A DNA stretch of 39,451 nucleotides from NCBI RefSeq assembly GCF_001648475.1, contig NZ_LXSQ01000013.1:1-39451 (forward strand). The letters run 5' to 3'. Below the pieces are notes generated by a model. The model made no database searches. It saw only the letters and a list, made by a program, of their open reading frames with translations, and was not told where the DNA came from. This document shows positions 1-7,516 of this stretch, in pieces. The stretch's first letter is position 1, and each line of letters opens with the position of its first letter. The DNA comes from Eikenella halliae. GTDB taxonomy: Bacteria > Pseudomonadota > Gammaproteobacteria > Burkholderiales > Neisseriaceae. A program made the position numbers and the translations under genes.

Positions 1-127
1 CAACCGGCCGTGGCCAACAACAATACTGCCGGCAGTGATAACCGTTGGCAGCTGGCCAACCGACCGGAACGGGCTTATGCCAACGCCTTGATGGCCGGAT
101 CGGTCATTCCGGCCATCGCCATCAGCG
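1..127. repeat. Terminal overlap, left copy (circular junction)
   Basis: These 127 bases are identical to 39325-39451. The overlap lies inside trbI, and joining the two ends keeps the reading frame. This is the pattern left when an assembler outputs a circular contig with a 127-base k-mer overlap. The true molecule would be 39,324 bp. It is not a biological repeat. Confidence 0.93.
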
Positions 128-648
128 GCATCAACTCCGACCTGCCCGGCCAGGTCATGGCGCAGGTATCGCAAAACGTATATGACAGCCGCACCGGCCG
201 CCGCCTGCTGATCCCGCAGGGTACCAAGCTGATCGGCTCATATGACAACAATGTGTCATTCGGCCAGAAACGCCTGTTTATCGCCTGGAACCGGCTGATT
301 TTCCCAGACGGCCGCTCCTTAGACATCGGCTCCATGCCCGGCTCCAACGGCGCCGGCTATCCCGGTTTCCGCGACAAGGTCAATAACCACTACATGCGGA
401 TTTGGGGCAATGCCCTGCTGCTGTCGGTGATTAGCGCCGGCATATCTTACGGTACCGACCGCGACCGCGGTAACGGCAACAACAATAACAACACCACCTT
501 CAACAGCGAATTGTCTACCAACTTGGGGTCTACCTTCGGCCAGGCCGTTACCCAAACGCTGCAAAAAAACCTGAACCTGTCACCGACACTGGAAATCCGT
601 CCCGGTTACCGCTTCAACGTCGTGGTAACCAAAGACATCCTGTTCTAA
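1..648 (+). CDS. trbI: TrbI/VirB10 family core channel protein, C-terminal part (continues from 38611)
   Basis: This is the C-terminal 215 codons of TrbI (VirB10), whose start is at 38611 at the other end of the window. Across the circular junction the protein is 453 residues. This part holds the conserved VirB10 beta-barrel region: 'PERAYANALMAGSVIPA', 'DLPGQVMAQVSQNVYDS', 'LLIPQGTKLIGSYD', the antenna region near 'AGYPGFRDKVNNHY', and the ending 'IRPGYRFNVVVTKDILF'. VirB10 proteins span both membranes and form the inner wall of the type IV secretion core complex with TrbG and TrbH. A 150-residue linker rich in Pro, Ala, Asn and Gly precedes this domain. The next gene begins 18 bases downstream. 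Confidence 0.93.
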   Translation, partial: QPAVANNNTAGSDNRWQLANRPERAYANALMAGSVIPAIAISGINSDLPGQVMAQVSQNVYDSRTGRRLLIPQGTKLIGSYDNNVSFGQKRLFIAWNRLIFPDGRSLDIGSMPGSNGAGYPGFRDKVNNHYMRIWGNALLLSVISAGISYGTDRDRGNGNNNNNTTFNSELSTNLGSTFGQAVTQTLQKNLNLSPTLEIRPGYRFNVVVTKDILF

Positions 649-666
649 CCAAGCAAAAAGGAGCTT

Positions 667-1002
667 ATGATGAAAAAATTGTTATCCGTCCTGCTGTTGG
701 GTCTGACTCTGCTGCTGAGCGCCTGCGGCGACAAACCGGGGGAGCAATTTGTAGGGACATGGCAAAGTTCAGACAACCGCTTTCAATACGAAATCAAACG
801 GGACGGAAATTCCCAAGACGCCTTTGTTGTTAAAATTACGGAGACTAATCCTTCACATACTGCTTCACACACAGCAACAGTAGCAGGCAAATTATTGGAT
901 GACACGCTAATAATCAGTGGAACCTTCCAATTTACCATCGATCCCAATACCGGAGAAATGATTGATCATGATATTGGTGAAAGATATAAAAAAGCAGAAT
1001 AA
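667..1002 (+). CDS. Small lipoprotein between trbI and trbJ, candidate entry-exclusion (TrbK-like) protein
   Basis: A 111-residue protein with a lipoprotein signal: Lys-Lys, a run of leucines, then the lipobox LLSAC with Cys near residue 20. The mature part begins 'GDKPGEQFVGTWQSS' and looks like a small beta-rich domain. There is no clear sequence match to RP4 TrbK. In RP4 a small exclusion lipoprotein (TrbK) sits just after trbJ, so position and lipidation suggest the same role here: blocking entry of the same plasmid into cells that already carry it. AAGGAG lies 3 bases before the first ATG and 6 before a second at 670, so either could be used. The gene looks more AT-rich than the trb genes around it, suggesting separate acquisition or fast change. 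Confidence 0.72.
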   Translation: MMKKLLSVLLLGLTLLLSACGDKPGEQFVGTWQSSDNRFQYEIKRDGNSQDAFVVKITETNPSHTASHTATVAGKLLDDTLIISGTFQFTIDPNTGEMIDHDIGERYKKAE

Positions 1003-1057
1003 TCTGAATATAATTTATTGTTTTTACAAATAGAAACTTTAGAACGGAGTTGAACCC

Positions 1058-1789
1058 ATGAAACTTTCCAAATTATCTGCGGTAGCCATCATAATCGCCA
1101 CTCTTGGCTTATCCGCCCTGCCCGCCCAAGCCGGCGGCATCCCGACCTTTGACGGGGCCAACGTGACCCAGAGCACCATTTCCGCCCTGCAAGACGTACA
1201 GTCCGTGTTAAAACAGATCGAGCAATACCGGCTGCAATTGAAACAGTACGAAAACCAATTGCGCAATACGGCGGCACCGGCAGCCTATATTTGGGACCGC
1301 ACGCGCCAAACCATCGACGGGTTGAATCAAGCGATGGCGGAATTACGGGCCAAACGGCAACAATTGGGCAATATCCGCGAATTATTGGACCGTTACCAGT
1401 CTTCCGAATATTACAAAGGTTCGCCTTGTTATCGCCTGCGCGGCTGCACGGCAGCGGAACGGGCACGGTTGGAACGTAATCGTGACCAGATCTCCAACCT
1501 GCAAAAACTGACCAACGACAGCGTGTTGATGGGCATCGACCAGCAATTGGAATCCATCAAACAGGACTTGGTCACCTTGGAGCGGCTGCAACGCGCTTCG
1601 CAATCGGCCAAAGGCCAGATGGAAGCGATCCAGTATGGCAACCAACTCCGCAGTGCCCAACTACATCAATCCATGCAAATGCGCCAAGTGACGTTGATGC
1701 ATATGCAAGCGGAAGCCGTAGAACGACAGGCACGCATCGACCAACAGGCGCGGGAAGCAGCCGCTTCCAAACAGTTTTGGAGCCACTAG
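1058..1789 (+). CDS. trbJ: TrbJ/VirB5 family pilus-associated protein
   Basis: A 243-residue exported protein with a cleavable signal peptide (residues 1-25, ending 'SALPAQA'). A mostly alpha-helical, Gln- and Arg-rich mature chain follows. Typical TrbJ segments are 'GGIPTFDGANVTQ', 'VLKQIEQYRLQLKQYENQL' and a Cys pair in 'GSPCYRLRGC'. VirB5-family proteins are minor pilus components or adhesins that decorate the pilus tip and contact the recipient. As in RP4, the gene follows trbI and precedes trbL, here with one lipoprotein gene between trbI and trbJ. Confidence 0.88.
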   Translation: MKLSKLSAVAIIIATLGLSALPAQAGGIPTFDGANVTQSTISALQDVQSVLKQIEQYRLQLKQYENQLRNTAAPAAYIWDRTRQTIDGLNQAMAELRAKRQQLGNIRELLDRYQSSEYYKGSPCYRLRGCTAAERARLERNRDQISNLQKLTNDSVLMGIDQQLESIKQDLVTLERLQRASQSAKGQMEAIQYGNQLRSAQLHQSMQMRQVTLMHMQAEAVERQARIDQQAREAAASKQFWSH

Positions 1790-1823
1790 TCCTCAATATG
1801 TTGCATAAATTAAGGAGCTCGTG

Positions 1824-3458
1824 ATGACCACGCTATCTGACACGACAGCGCTAACCCGGAAACAACGAGTACAACGTTGGCTGCCATTTTGCCTGCTATT
1901 GTTGGGACTGCTGCTGTTTGCCGCCGGAGCTTGGGGGGCCAACCCCCAACCGGCGGGGGCATCCGAGCCCAAACAGCAAACCGTCGAACAGCCCACGGCT
2001 GCTTCCGAGCCCAGAATCGTGTCAGCCGGCGGGGAAGCGGTGCTAATTAACCCGCCCAAAAATGACGCGGCTACCGAAGAATCAATGCCGGTAGAGAGCG
2101 ATGCCCAAAAATTCTCCATGATTGAAAGGGAATTCAAGGATAAGGCACAAAAATGGAGCGACGTCTTGGTACAACGCGCCACTTGGCTGTTTTTCGCCTT
2201 GGGCGCCATCAGCCTAACTTGGACCGGAATCCAGATGGTGTTCCGCAAGGGGGATATTGCCGATTTCTTTGCCGAAACGGTACGCTTTATCCTATTTTTC
2301 GGTTTTTTTCTGTGGCTGCTGCAAAACGGTATCGACATCGGTACCGCCATCATCGACTCTTTTGTGCAATTGGGTGAATCCGCCGGGCAAACCGGCCCCA
2401 TCACCCCTTCGGACGTGATGTTATTGGCCTTTCAACTGTGGGCAGATACTGTCAAAAGTACTAGTCAATTAAGCGGCGCTCAGCTGCTGGCCGGCATCCT
2501 TATGCTGGTCTTGACCACGGTGTTTATCGCACTGATCGCGATTAATTTCCTGTTACTCAAAATCTCGGTCTGGCTGTATTTGTACGCCGGCATATTCGTA
2601 TTGGGCTTCGGCGGCTCGCGCTGGACTTCGGATATGGCGGTGGCCTATTTCAAACAGCTGCTGAATATCGGGTTGCAACTGATGACCATGATCCTGATGA
2701 TTGGTATTGCCAAAAACGTAATGGGAGAAGCCACTGCCGCAGTGGCATCCATGGCGCTCTTCAAATTCGTGGTGCTGCTGCTGGTGGCCATCACCCTATT
2801 CATCTTGTCCAACAAAGTCCCGCAAATGGTCGGCTCGATTGCCGGCGGCGGCGGCAGCAACGGGGTCGGCGCCTTCGGTGGCGGAGCGGTGATGGCGGCC
2901 ACGGCGGCTATGACGGGCGCGGCCTTGGAACTCGCCGGTTTTGCCAAGGCCGTACGCGAACTGAAAAAAGACAGTGCCAGCCAAGGCGGTAAAAACCAAG
3001 GCGGCGGTACGCAAAGCGAAACCGGCGACAGCCACCGCAAGAGCAGTGCGACGGAAGCCCTGAGTGATTCCGGTTCGGCCGACAACAGCGCCAGCCAGGA
3101 CGGTCAGCCGCTGATCGCCGAAGGCAACCGCAACGCCGCAGCGACCGCCCAAGCCACCAACGTTGCCAGTGGCGGCAACAGTATCAGTTCGCCGGAAGCC
3201 TCCGGCGGCAAAGCCGACAGTGGCGGGCAAAAGGGCGGCGATGCCGGCGGCCGGGCCGCTTCCGGGCAAAACGATGCGGCAGCGGCGGAAGGGGCCAGCA
3301 AAACCATTGCCATGAGCACCATTCAAGCCATCAGTACCGCTGCCGGCCGGATCCTGATGAATCAAACCCGCGGCGGAAAGCTGGCCAACCAAATCCGTGA
3401 AGAGCGGGAGCGCCGCCAACAACGTGAACGGAATCCGGATCACGATCCGGAAGCATAG
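1824..3458 (+). CDS. trbL: TrbL/VirB6 family polytopic inner-membrane protein
   Basis: A 544-residue protein. An N-terminal hydrophobic segment (about 15-40) and a periplasmic stretch are followed by five or more membrane helices between residues about 110 and 345. The chain includes the TrbL signatures 'VFRKGDIADFFAETVRF', 'FVLGFGGSRWTSDMA' and 'YFKQLLNIGLQLMTM'. The C-terminal 200 residues are hydrophilic and low in complexity (Gly, Ala, Ser, Asp), ending in a charged Arg/Glu segment, as in other TrbL proteins. VirB6 proteins form part of the inner-membrane translocation channel. A GTG at 1821 is 3 bases after AAGGAG. The ATG at 1824 has 6-base spacing and was chosen. A paralogue lies at 4101. 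Confidence 0.92.
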   Translation: MTTLSDTTALTRKQRVQRWLPFCLLLLGLLLFAAGAWGANPQPAGASEPKQQTVEQPTAASEPRIVSAGGEAVLINPPKNDAATEESMPVESDAQKFSMIEREFKDKAQKWSDVLVQRATWLFFALGAISLTWTGIQMVFRKGDIADFFAETVRFILFFGFFLWLLQNGIDIGTAIIDSFVQLGESAGQTGPITPSDVMLLAFQLWADTVKSTSQLSGAQLLAGILMLVLTTVFIALIAINFLLLKISVWLYLYAGIFVLGFGGSRWTSDMAVAYFKQLLNIGLQLMTMILMIGIAKNVMGEATAAVASMALFKFVVLLLVAITLFILSNKVPQMVGSIAGGGGSNGVGAFGGGAVMAATAAMTGAALELAGFAKAVRELKKDSASQGGKNQGGGTQSETGDSHRKSSATEALSDSGSADNSASQDGQPLIAEGNRNAAATAQATNVASGGNSISSPEASGGKADSGGQKGGDAGGRAASGQNDAAAAEGASKTIAMSTIQAISTAAGRILMNQTRGGKLANQIREERERRQQRERNPDHDPEA

Positions 3459-3481
3459 ATTTGACGCCAAGGAGAATACGG

Positions 3482-3529
3482 GTGGGAACCGCCTGGCCCC
3501 TTGGCTATCCCAACCCTGATAAGGAGTAG
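3482..3529 (+). other. Possible 15-codon leader ORF upstream of the 3533 gene
   Basis: AAGGAG at about 3470 is followed 7 bases later by a GTG opening a 15-codon frame that ends in TAG at 3527. The stop overlaps the Shine-Dalgarno of the gene starting at 3533, so translation could couple the two. A GCCAAGG/CCTTGGC pair flanks the segment and could form a long-range stem. No homology is known and the call is tentative. Confidence 0.2.
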
Positions 3530-3532
3530 CTG

Positions 3533-4093
3533 ATGAAATCTTTTGCCTTACTACTGACAGCCGGATTGGTTGTCTGCACCCTGCCGGCAGCGGCACAAAA
3601 TGCGCCGGGACGGACTGCTTGGAAACAGATGCCGGAAATCACCTTTAATTTCTACAGCAAGACCGGCACCCCGCAGCAGGCGCAAACCGTGCGCGAAGTG
3701 TGGGGCAACCGCCTGCGGCCACGGGATGTGGCGTTCGCGCTGCTGGCCGAAGCCGATACCGCCGAGAACCACTATATTTTCTCGATGCTGAACAATAGTG
3801 ACAACCCGAACAATAACTGCCTGGCTCCTCCCAACGGCGACGGCTCGACAAGGGCACAACCAACCTACTTCACCTGCCCAATGCGGGTGGTGCAACGCCA
3901 TAAAGCCAGCGGCCGCACCACAGTGCGCGACCTGCCCAATTACTGCTACCTGAATCTGGATGACGAACCGGGTAATCTGGCCCGGCACCATACCGAATAT
4001 GCTTATGATGCCGCCAACAAAATCATCCGTTTCCGCACCATCATGTACGGTCGGCACGAACGCACATGCGATCGCTCTATTCAGCTAAGGTAA
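3533..4093 (+). CDS. Secreted Cys-containing protein of unknown function inside the trb operon
   Basis: A 186-residue protein with a clear signal peptide (1-21, ending 'LPAAAQ'). The mature chain contains four cysteines spread over its second half ('NNNCLAPP', 'YFTCPMRV', 'NYCYLNLDD', 'ERTCDRS'), consistent with periplasmic disulphides. I do not recognise the family. It has no counterpart in the RP4 trb order, where trbL is followed directly by trbM. It sits between the two trbL copies with AAGGAG 6 bases before its ATG, and 7 bases separate its stop from the next start. It is likely co-made with the transfer channel, perhaps as a periplasmic partner of the second TrbL. Confidence 0.75.
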   Translation: MKSFALLLTAGLVVCTLPAAAQNAPGRTAWKQMPEITFNFYSKTGTPQQAQTVREVWGNRLRPRDVAFALLAEADTAENHYIFSMLNNSDNPNNNCLAPPNGDGSTRAQPTYFTCPMRVVQRHKASGRTTVRDLPNYCYLNLDDEPGNLARHHTEYAYDAANKIIRFRTIMYGRHERTCDRSIQLR

Positions 4094-4100
4094 GCCCATC

Positions 4101-5714
4101 ATGCAACGGCTAACGGCAATCTGGTGTCGACTGATCGGTTTGTGCCTGTTGTTTCTGTTATCGACGACAACAGCGACGGGGAAAGTAACCTACTTTTCCC
4201 AGCAACGTGCCACACATCAACAAATTGTTGATGCTGTTCGCAATTCACCCTATGCCAGCCCTTGGTTAAAACAGAATGCCGACGCCGTGGCTAATCTAGC
4301 CATCAATGTAGAAAGTGGCGGTTATCTACACCTCTATAACGGCTCCTGCTGCTTCGGTGTCTTGCAACTGAACCGCGGCAATATCCGCGCTTATGCCGGT
4401 ATGTCGCCGGAGCAATACAAACTCGCCAGTCTGCAAACCCAGCTTAATGCCTGGTCAAAATTGACTACGGACGGGTTGCGCAATCCCGTGGTGCGACGAC
4501 TGATACAAATGAAAACCTTTGACGGCCGGCCCGTGACAGGAGAGCTGGTTTTAGCCTGTGTGCAACTGGGGGTCGGCAACTGTCAAAAAATGCTGAATTC
4601 CGGCCGTTGCGGCGGTTTCCGCGACATCAATAAAACTTCGATCTGCGATATGGCCGACAAAATGGCCAAGGGACGTGGCACCCCTATCCAACCAATCGAA
4701 GACGGAGATCCGGAAAGCGCCTCGGATGCGGAAAAACTTGACCCCGGCAACAATCCGGCAGATGCCAGCGTCTTGGATCGGATAATGGAAACTTTCCGCG
4801 ATGGCACCGGCAAATGGGTCACCGCCCTGACCACTGCCGCCAGCTGGTTGTTTTGGTCACTGGCCGCCATCAGCGTAGTTTATACCGGCATTGATCTGGT
4901 CTTCCGTAAAGACGATATCGCCGCCTTCTTCGCCGAAACCATCCGACTGATTTTGTTCATCGGCTTTTTCTGGTGGCTGCTGCAAAACGGTTTTGCCATC
5001 AGTGAATCCATCATCAATTCATTCAGCCAACTGGGGGTTGAAGCTGGTACCGGCGGCGAAACACAAAAAACGGCCGGCTTCGTACAATCATTATTTGATA
5101 TGTGGAACCGTGCTGCTGCCGCCAACTCGATCCGGGCAGTCAAAATACCCGACCTAATAGATATTACTAATGCAGCCTCTTGGCTCAATCCGGAATTGTT
5201 TGTCGCCATCCTGATGATGGTGGTTACTTTCTTTGCTTTGGTACTCATTGCAATCAACTATGCCCTTTTGTATATCGCTGCCTGGATATACATGACTGCC
5301 GGACTATTCGTACTGGGCTTCGGCGGCGGGCGTTGGACCTCCGATATGGCTATCTCTTATTATCGACAGCTGCTGAATATCGGGTTGCAACTGATGACCA
5401 TGATGCTGATGATGGCAATTGGGAAAAACATTATTACCGACATGGTGAGTCAAACGGAAGGCTTCATGCTATTCCACTATACGGTATTGTTGCTGGTCGG
5501 CCTGACGCTGGCGATTTTATGCACCAAGGTGCCGCCAATGGTGGGCAGCCTGGCCGGCGGCAGCGGTAACGAAGGCATCGGGTTTTCGGCAAAAAGCGTG
5601 GTGGGTTCCATGCTCAATGCCGCACTGATGCTGCTGGGCGGAGTCGGTTTAGTACGCCAAGCGCTCAAAGAAGTTAACGCCCGCAACCGGGCGCAGCAAC
5701 AACAGCAGCAATAA
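4101..5714 (+). CDS. Second TrbL/VirB6 protein, fused to an N-terminal lysozyme/transglycosylase-like domain
   Basis: A 537-residue protein in two parts. Residues 1-27 are a signal peptide or anchor. Residues about 35-190 resemble a lytic transglycosylase/lysozyme fold: 'NLAINVESGGYLH' supplies a candidate catalytic Glu at about 73, followed by 'CCFGVLQLNRGNIRAYAG', the usual 'G.xQLN' arrangement. Residues about 230-537 are a TrbL membrane domain closely matching the gene at 1824 ('DLVFRKDDIAAFFAET', 'FVLGFGGGRWTSDMA', 'YYRQLLNIGLQLMTM'), without the long low-complexity tail, and end in a run of glutamines. It probably places a peptidoglycan-opening activity on the inner-membrane channel. A separate transglycosylase gene, trbN, lies just downstream, so the enzyme function appears duplicated. 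Confidence 0.82.
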   Translation: MQRLTAIWCRLIGLCLLFLLSTTTATGKVTYFSQQRATHQQIVDAVRNSPYASPWLKQNADAVANLAINVESGGYLHLYNGSCCFGVLQLNRGNIRAYAGMSPEQYKLASLQTQLNAWSKLTTDGLRNPVVRRLIQMKTFDGRPVTGELVLACVQLGVGNCQKMLNSGRCGGFRDINKTSICDMADKMAKGRGTPIQPIEDGDPESASDAEKLDPGNNPADASVLDRIMETFRDGTGKWVTALTTAASWLFWSLAAISVVYTGIDLVFRKDDIAAFFAETIRLILFIGFFWWLLQNGFAISESIINSFSQLGVEAGTGGETQKTAGFVQSLFDMWNRAAAANSIRAVKIPDLIDITNAASWLNPELFVAILMMVVTFFALVLIAINYALLYIAAWIYMTAGLFVLGFGGGRWTSDMAISYYRQLLNIGLQLMTMMLMMAIGKNIITDMVSQTEGFMLFHYTVLLLVGLTLAILCTKVPPMVGSLAGGSGNEGIGFSAKSVVGSMLNAALMLLGGVGLVRQALKEVNARNRAQQQQQQ

Positions 5715-5729
5715 TTTTAGGGAGGATTT

Positions 5730-6416
5730 ATGAAAACACGCCAACTTGCGATCATGCTGGCCGCCTTGGCCTGCACCGGCCTCAGTTTCGGCCAGAACCT
5801 GAACGATGCCCTGAACTCGGCTTCCAGCGGTCGTACCGCCACCGACGGCCGCAGTTATAACCGTAACAACGGCAACCAGCAAAACAACACGGCAGCACCG
5901 GCCAACACCGGGCAAACCGGCGGTAACCGTAACGGCCGGCAAAACAACCGGCCGTCCGCCGAAAGCGTACTGACCGGCGACCCCAAACTGGCTTGCGAAG
6001 CGATCCTGTGCCTGTCTTCCGGCAAGCGGCCGACGGAATGCACCCCGTCGCTGAACCGCTATTTTTCTATCCAGCACCGCAAGCTACATCAAACCTTGAA
6101 CGCCAGGAAAGATTTTCTGCGCTTGTGTCCCTCCAGTAACGAAGACAATATGCCTGAGCTGATTGACGCCATTGCCAACGGTGCCGGCCGTTGCAATGCG
6201 GCTGCCCTGAACCGGATCAACCGTGCCACCTATACCAAACGCGTTTGGGTCGGCACACAACGAGACGGTGGCTGGCAAGAAGTCAAAGTACCTTATATCC
6301 GCAATGCCAAACCCAGCTATTGCCAAGCCTACCATCAGCATCAATGGACGACGAGCGGCGAACGGGTGCACTATGTCGGCGACGAACGCAACGGCGGCCG
6401 TTGGGTTGATCGCTAA
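5730..6416 (+). CDS. trbM: TrbM/KikA family protein
   Basis: A 228-residue protein with a signal peptide (1-21). An Asn/Gly-rich linker runs to about residue 72. The TrbM core follows: 'LTGDPKLACEAILCLSSG', 'PTECTPSLNRYFSI', 'FLRLCPSS' and 'NGAGRCNAAALN'. The conserved cysteines of the family are present. TrbM belongs to the mating-pair-formation set of IncP plasmids and is periplasmic; its exact role is not settled. GGAGG precedes the ATG by 6 bases. The stop overlaps the start of trbN (TAATG), so the two are translationally coupled. Confidence 0.88.
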   Translation: MKTRQLAIMLAALACTGLSFGQNLNDALNSASSGRTATDGRSYNRNNGNQQNNTAAPANTGQTGGNRNGRQNNRPSAESVLTGDPKLACEAILCLSSGKRPTECTPSLNRYFSIQHRKLHQTLNARKDFLRLCPSSNEDNMPELIDAIANGAGRCNAAALNRINRATYTKRVWVGTQRDGGWQEVKVPYIRNAKPSYCQAYHQHQWTTSGERVHYVGDERNGGRWVDR

Positions 6417-7060
6417 TGGCCATAGATCTGCCGCCGGCCGTACAGCAGGAACGGGTGGTCTGTTCGATGCAAGCCGCCGCCCAGTACCAGCTGGATCCGT
6501 TAATTCTGTTGGCCGTAGCAAGCAATGAAAACGGCCGGCCCGGCCAGTGGATACGAAATAAAAACGGCACCCATGATGTCGGTGCCATGCAGTTGAATAC
6601 CGCGTATTTGGCCACACTGGCCAAATACGGAGTCACGCCGCAAGATGCGGCTCGGCCGGGCTGCTATTCCTACTTCTTGGCCGCTTGGCGCATCAAGCGG
6701 CACATCGTGCGCGACCGGGGGGATTTATGGACCCGGGTCGCCAACTACCATTCCTACACCCCGCGATTCAACAGCCGATACCGGCAAAAACTGATCCGGC
6801 ATGCGGAGATGTGGCGCAATTGGTTTCAAGCGCACGGCATCCGAACGGCCAACTTACCCAATTCAACCGTTCCAACCCAAGCGGTTGCAGCCGAACGTAA
6901 CCGGCCGATTCGGCGTGAGCCGGTTAGACGCCAGGAAAGACGGCCGAGCCAACAACCGGCAGCAGTAGTCAGGGAGCGAACTGCCACTGCCCGTTATACA
7001 GACCCGAGAACCACCAGTTCGGTGGTTTGGCGGGCGAATAATCCGGCCATAGAGCAGTAA
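6416..7060 (+). CDS. trbN: TrbN lytic transglycosylase (VirB1-like)
   Basis: A 214-residue SLT-type transglycosylase. 'LLAVASNENGRPGQW' holds the catalytic Glu near residue 40. 'HDVGAMQLNTAYL' is the substrate-cleft motif, and 'RVANYHSYTPRFNSRYRQKL' closes the domain by about residue 138. The C-terminal 75 residues are Arg/Pro-rich and probably disordered. The enzyme locally cuts the glycan strands of peptidoglycan so the secretion channel can assemble. No obvious cleavable signal peptide is visible at this start, which overlaps the trbM stop. It is the last gene of the trb operon, followed by a strong terminator. Confidence 0.9.
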   Translation: MAIDLPPAVQQERVVCSMQAAAQYQLDPLILLAVASNENGRPGQWIRNKNGTHDVGAMQLNTAYLATLAKYGVTPQDAARPGCYSYFLAAWRIKRHIVRDRGDLWTRVANYHSYTPRFNSRYRQKLIRHAEMWRNWFQAHGIRTANLPNSTVPTQAVAAERNRPIRREPVRRQERRPSQQPAAVVRERTATARYTDPRTTSSVVWRANNPAIEQ

Positions 7061-7064
7061 AGTA

Positions 7065-7104
7065 GCAAAAGCCCGGCACTAATGTTAATGTACCGGGCTT
7101 TTGC
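7065..7104 (+). terminator. Intrinsic terminator after trbN
   Basis: A 12-bp perfect stem (7065-7076 with 7093-7104) around a 16-base loop, with the CCCGG core flanked by AAAA on one side and TTTT on the other. It starts 5 bases after the trbN stop and should act in both directions between the convergent trb operon and the toxin gene. Confidence 0.9.
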
Positions 7105-7110
7105 CATATT

Positions 7111-7138
7111 ATGAACCTATTATCTATATTAGGTTCAT
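7111..7138. terminator. Second hairpin between trbN and the YafQ-like gene
   Basis: A 9-bp perfect stem ATGAACCTA/TAGGTTCAT with a 10-base loop, followed by TTTTATAAG on the plus strand. It may back up the trbN terminator or end the toxin-antitoxin transcript on the minus strand. The stem contains AACCTA, the same half-site seen in the control region. Confidence 0.6.
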
Positions 7139-7167
7139 TTTATAAGAGTTCTATTTTAAGTTGCCAT

Positions 7168-7446
7168 TTAAAACAAATCAGAATGGCTGCCTAAACGGAT
7201 AAGCTGTAGTATATTCTCTTCTGTAATACTATATATTAATAGTATATCTGGTTTTATATGGCACTCATAACAATCTTGCCAGTCGTTTTTTAATTTATGG
7301 TTTCTGTACTTTACTGGGAGAGATAGACCCTTAATTAAATTTCTAAATACTTCTACCCACTCCTCTGAAACCAACTCTAAGTGATACTTCTTTATATCAC
7401 GCTTAAACTGCTTAGACATACTGATTTTTCTTAATGTACCATTCAT
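7168..7446 (-). CDS. YafQ/RelE family mRNA interferase toxin
   Basis: A 92-residue type II toxin of the YafQ family, which cuts mRNA at the ribosome. Residues matching the E. coli YafQ active site are His50, His63, Asp67, Arg84, His88 and Phe92 ('YRNHKL', 'CHIKPD', 'RLGSHSDLF'). The aromatic after Asp67 (Trp in E. coli) is Ile68 here. AAGGAAAAT precedes the ATG. The antitoxin gene lies 70 bases upstream on the same strand, a wider gap than the usual overlap, and a hairpin in that gap covers this gene's ribosome binding site. Confidence 0.88.
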   Translation of the reverse strand: MNGTLRKISMSKQFKRDIKKYHLELVSEEWVEVFRNLIKGLSLPVKYRNHKLKNDWQDCYECHIKPDILLIYSITEENILQLIRLGSHSDLF

Positions 7447-7447
7447 A

Positions 7448-7464
7448 TTTTCCTTTCAGGAAAA
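7448..7464 (-). promoter_or_regulatory. Hairpin masking the toxin ribosome binding site
   Basis: On the minus-strand mRNA, TTTTCCT pairs perfectly with AGGAAAA across a 3-base loop. The right arm is the Shine-Dalgarno of the YafQ-like toxin, and the ATG follows 1 base later. The structure could keep toxin translation low relative to the antitoxin. Confidence 0.5.
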
Positions 7465-7516
7465 AACAAAAAAGCAATACAACCATTATAAGAAAATCAG
7501 CTTACCGATATCTATT

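Noticed and set aside
1..127. Terminal direct repeats as ends of a linear phage or linear plasmid
   Set aside because: The overlap lies inside trbI and joins in frame; 127 is a common assembly k-mer length. A circle explains it fully.
2796..3596. Long antisense frame opposite trbL
   Set aside because: It mirrors the Gly/Ala-rich, GC-rich coding strand, has no ribosome site and no recognisable domain.
5649..6077. Antisense frame across trbL2/trbM
   Set aside because: Lies over two supported genes and has low-complexity content.
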